NCBI GenBank assembly: GCA_937928475.1
Contig: CALFVE010000007.1
Location: 1-5,721 of the forward strand
Direction: 5' to 3'
DNA: 5,721 bases
Origin: an uncultured bacterium
Lineage (GTDB): Bacteria; Armatimonadota; Zipacnadia; Zipacnadales; Zipacnadaceae
Notes under the pieces: generated by a model
Seen by the model: only the letters and a program-made list of their open reading frames with translations
What the model was told of the DNA's origin: nothing
Database searches by the model: none
Made by a program: the position numbers and the translations under genes
In this document: positions 4,865 to 5,721 of the stretch, one piece after another
How the letters are laid out: every line of letters begins with the position of its first letter
Position numbering within the stretch: position 1 is the first letter of the stretch

Positions 4865-5721
4865 GTGCCGCTCGCCACGCTCTGGGAGGTGGTCGAGAAA
4901 GTTTGTTCCGGCCTAGAACTGATCGTGGAGGAAAGCGATCCGCAGGCCGGCTTGCTGCGGGCCGTGCACCGGCAGGAGCAAGCCGCCGGCCTGGTGCGGA
5001 CGCAGACCTACGACATCCGGCTGCGGGAAGTGCCGGAGCAGCCGGGCGTGGTTTCCCTGCAACTGTTGGTGCAAGACTTGCTGGCGCTGGATGGCGGGAC
5101 GCTCCTATCGGAGGCGGTGGAGAGGTTCTTCAATCGTGTCGAGAGTACGATGGAGGAGGCGGGCCTGCACTACGCTCCGCCGGAGCCGGTGGCTAGCGCC
5201 CGGCCCCGAGGGATCCCGACCCTCGCCTGGATAGCCGGAGCCTTCGTAGTTCTGGCGGTGCTGGCGGGACTCAGCCTGGCCGGAGTCTTCTTCCCCAAGC
5301 CCGGACCATCCGCTCCTGACGCGTCCACGGCAGCAGGAGTTACTCAACCGGCCGTCAAGGAGACACCGATGCCCGACCTAAGCCAGGTGCAAGGCTCCGT
5401 GGTGAAGATCGAGACCAACAAGGGCGACATTTACGTCGAAACCTTTGACAAGCAGGCCCCCATTACCGCCGGCAACTTCCTACTACTCGTCAAGTCAGGG
5501 TTTTACAACGGGCTCACCTTCCACCGGGTGGTGCCGGACTTCGTGATCCAGGGCGGCGACCCCGAAGGCACGGGGAAGGGAGGGCCGGGCTTTACCATCC
5601 CCGATGAACCCAAGCCTGACCTGAAGCATGACCGGGGGATACTGTCTATGGCCAAGAGCGCGCTGCCCAACAGCGGCGGCAGTCAGTTCTTCATCGTCAC
5701 CGGGCCGAAGGAAGCAGTTTC
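4865..5721 (+). CDS. Membrane-anchored cyclophilin-type peptidyl-prolyl cis-trans isomerase (3' truncated by window)
   Basis: The frame is open from the TGA at 4817 to the window end; 285 full codons are visible from GTG 4865. Residues 1 to about 110 form an unrecognised mixed alpha/beta domain, with a segment FFNRVESTMEEAGLHYA near its end. A single hydrophobic helix, roughly residues 118-143 (TLAWIAGAFVVLAVLAGLSLAGVFF), follows an Arg-Pro-Arg-Gly stretch, which predicts the N-terminus inside and the C-terminus outside. A Pro/Ala/Ser/Thr linker leads to the cyclophilin domain from about residue 178 (GSVVKIETNKGDIYVETF). Its active-site residues are present: Arg221 in FHRVV, Phe226, Gln229 in VIQGGDP, and Gln274 and Phe276 in SQFFI, equivalent to R55, F60, Q63, Q111 and F113 of human CypA. 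GTGKGGPGFTIPDE is typical of bacterial cyclophilins. The visible part ends about 9 residues after SQFFI, so the end of the domain is missing. It should speed proline isomerisation in extracytoplasmic proteins. The true start may be ATA 4832. Confidence 0.88.
   Translation, partial: MPLATLWEVVEKVCSGLELIVEESDPQAGLLRAVHRQEQAAGLVRTQTYDIRLREVPEQPGVVSLQLLVQDLLALDGGTLLSEAVERFFNRVESTMEEAGLHYAPPEPVASARPRGIPTLAWIAGAFVVLAVLAGLSLAGVFFPKPGPSAPDASTAAGVTQPAVKETPMPDLSQVQGSVVKIETNKGDIYVETFDKQAPITAGNFLLLVKSGFYNGLTFHRVVPDFVIQGGDPEGTGKGGPGFTIPDEPKPDLKHDRGILSMAKSALPNSGGSQFFIVTGPKEAV

Noticed and set aside
4903..5196. 97-codon plus-strand open frame in the cyclophilin N-terminal region
   Set aside because: It is in a different frame from the cyclophilin, has an Arg/Ala/Gly-rich product and is the usual out-of-frame shadow of a G+C-rich gene.

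Overview
This is a G+C-rich bacterial window with every supported gene on the + strand. It holds a 3' gene end, three complete genes, a probable broken gene start and a 5' gene fragment. Ribosome binding sites are strong and AG-rich, and codons mostly end in G or C. The mix of an extracellular beta-helix protein, an AIF-like flavoprotein, a secreted trypsin-like protease with YbjN-like domains and a membrane-anchored cyclophilin suggests an environmental or thermophile-associated lineage such as Armatimonadota or a relative. That placement is inference; no marker gene is present.

Layout. (1) 2-553: C-terminal part of a right-handed beta-helix protein. (2) 588-1793: FAD/NAD(P)H oxidoreductase of the apoptosis-inducing factor type, with an AIF-like C-terminal domain. 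(3) 1794-1985: short G+C-rich spacer. (4) 1986-2717: short-chain dehydrogenase with the Asp-Tyr-Lys catalytic set of pteridine reductases (PTR1/FolM). (5) 2727-2822: a well-formed gene start (strong ribosome binding site, ATG, 21 sensible codons) cut by TAA inside what looks like the N-terminus of an L-fucose/L-arabinose isomerase-like protein, then decayed; probable pseudogene. (6) 2823-3162: non-coding, G+C-rich, with a 10-bp inverted repeat and a promoter candidate. (7) 3163-4704: secreted trypsin-like serine protease carrying two tandem copies of a YbjN-like domain. (8) 4705-4864: spacer with a strong hairpin. (9) 4865-5721: an unidentified N-terminal domain, a transmembrane helix and a cyclophilin-type peptidyl-prolyl isomerase domain that runs off the window.

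Working together. Genes 1 and 2 are 34 bases apart and may be co-transcribed. The SDR and the broken isomerase-like start are 9 bases apart, so they were probably once one operon. The protease and the anchored cyclophilin both appear to act outside the cytoplasmic membrane and fit a cell-envelope protein quality-control theme, although a hairpin and a 160-base gap separate them. No mobile element, CRISPR array, tRNA or rRNA was seen. The most unusual items are the protease with duplicated YbjN-like domains, the broken isomerase start, and the anchored cyclophilin with its unknown N-terminal domain and ambiguous start.
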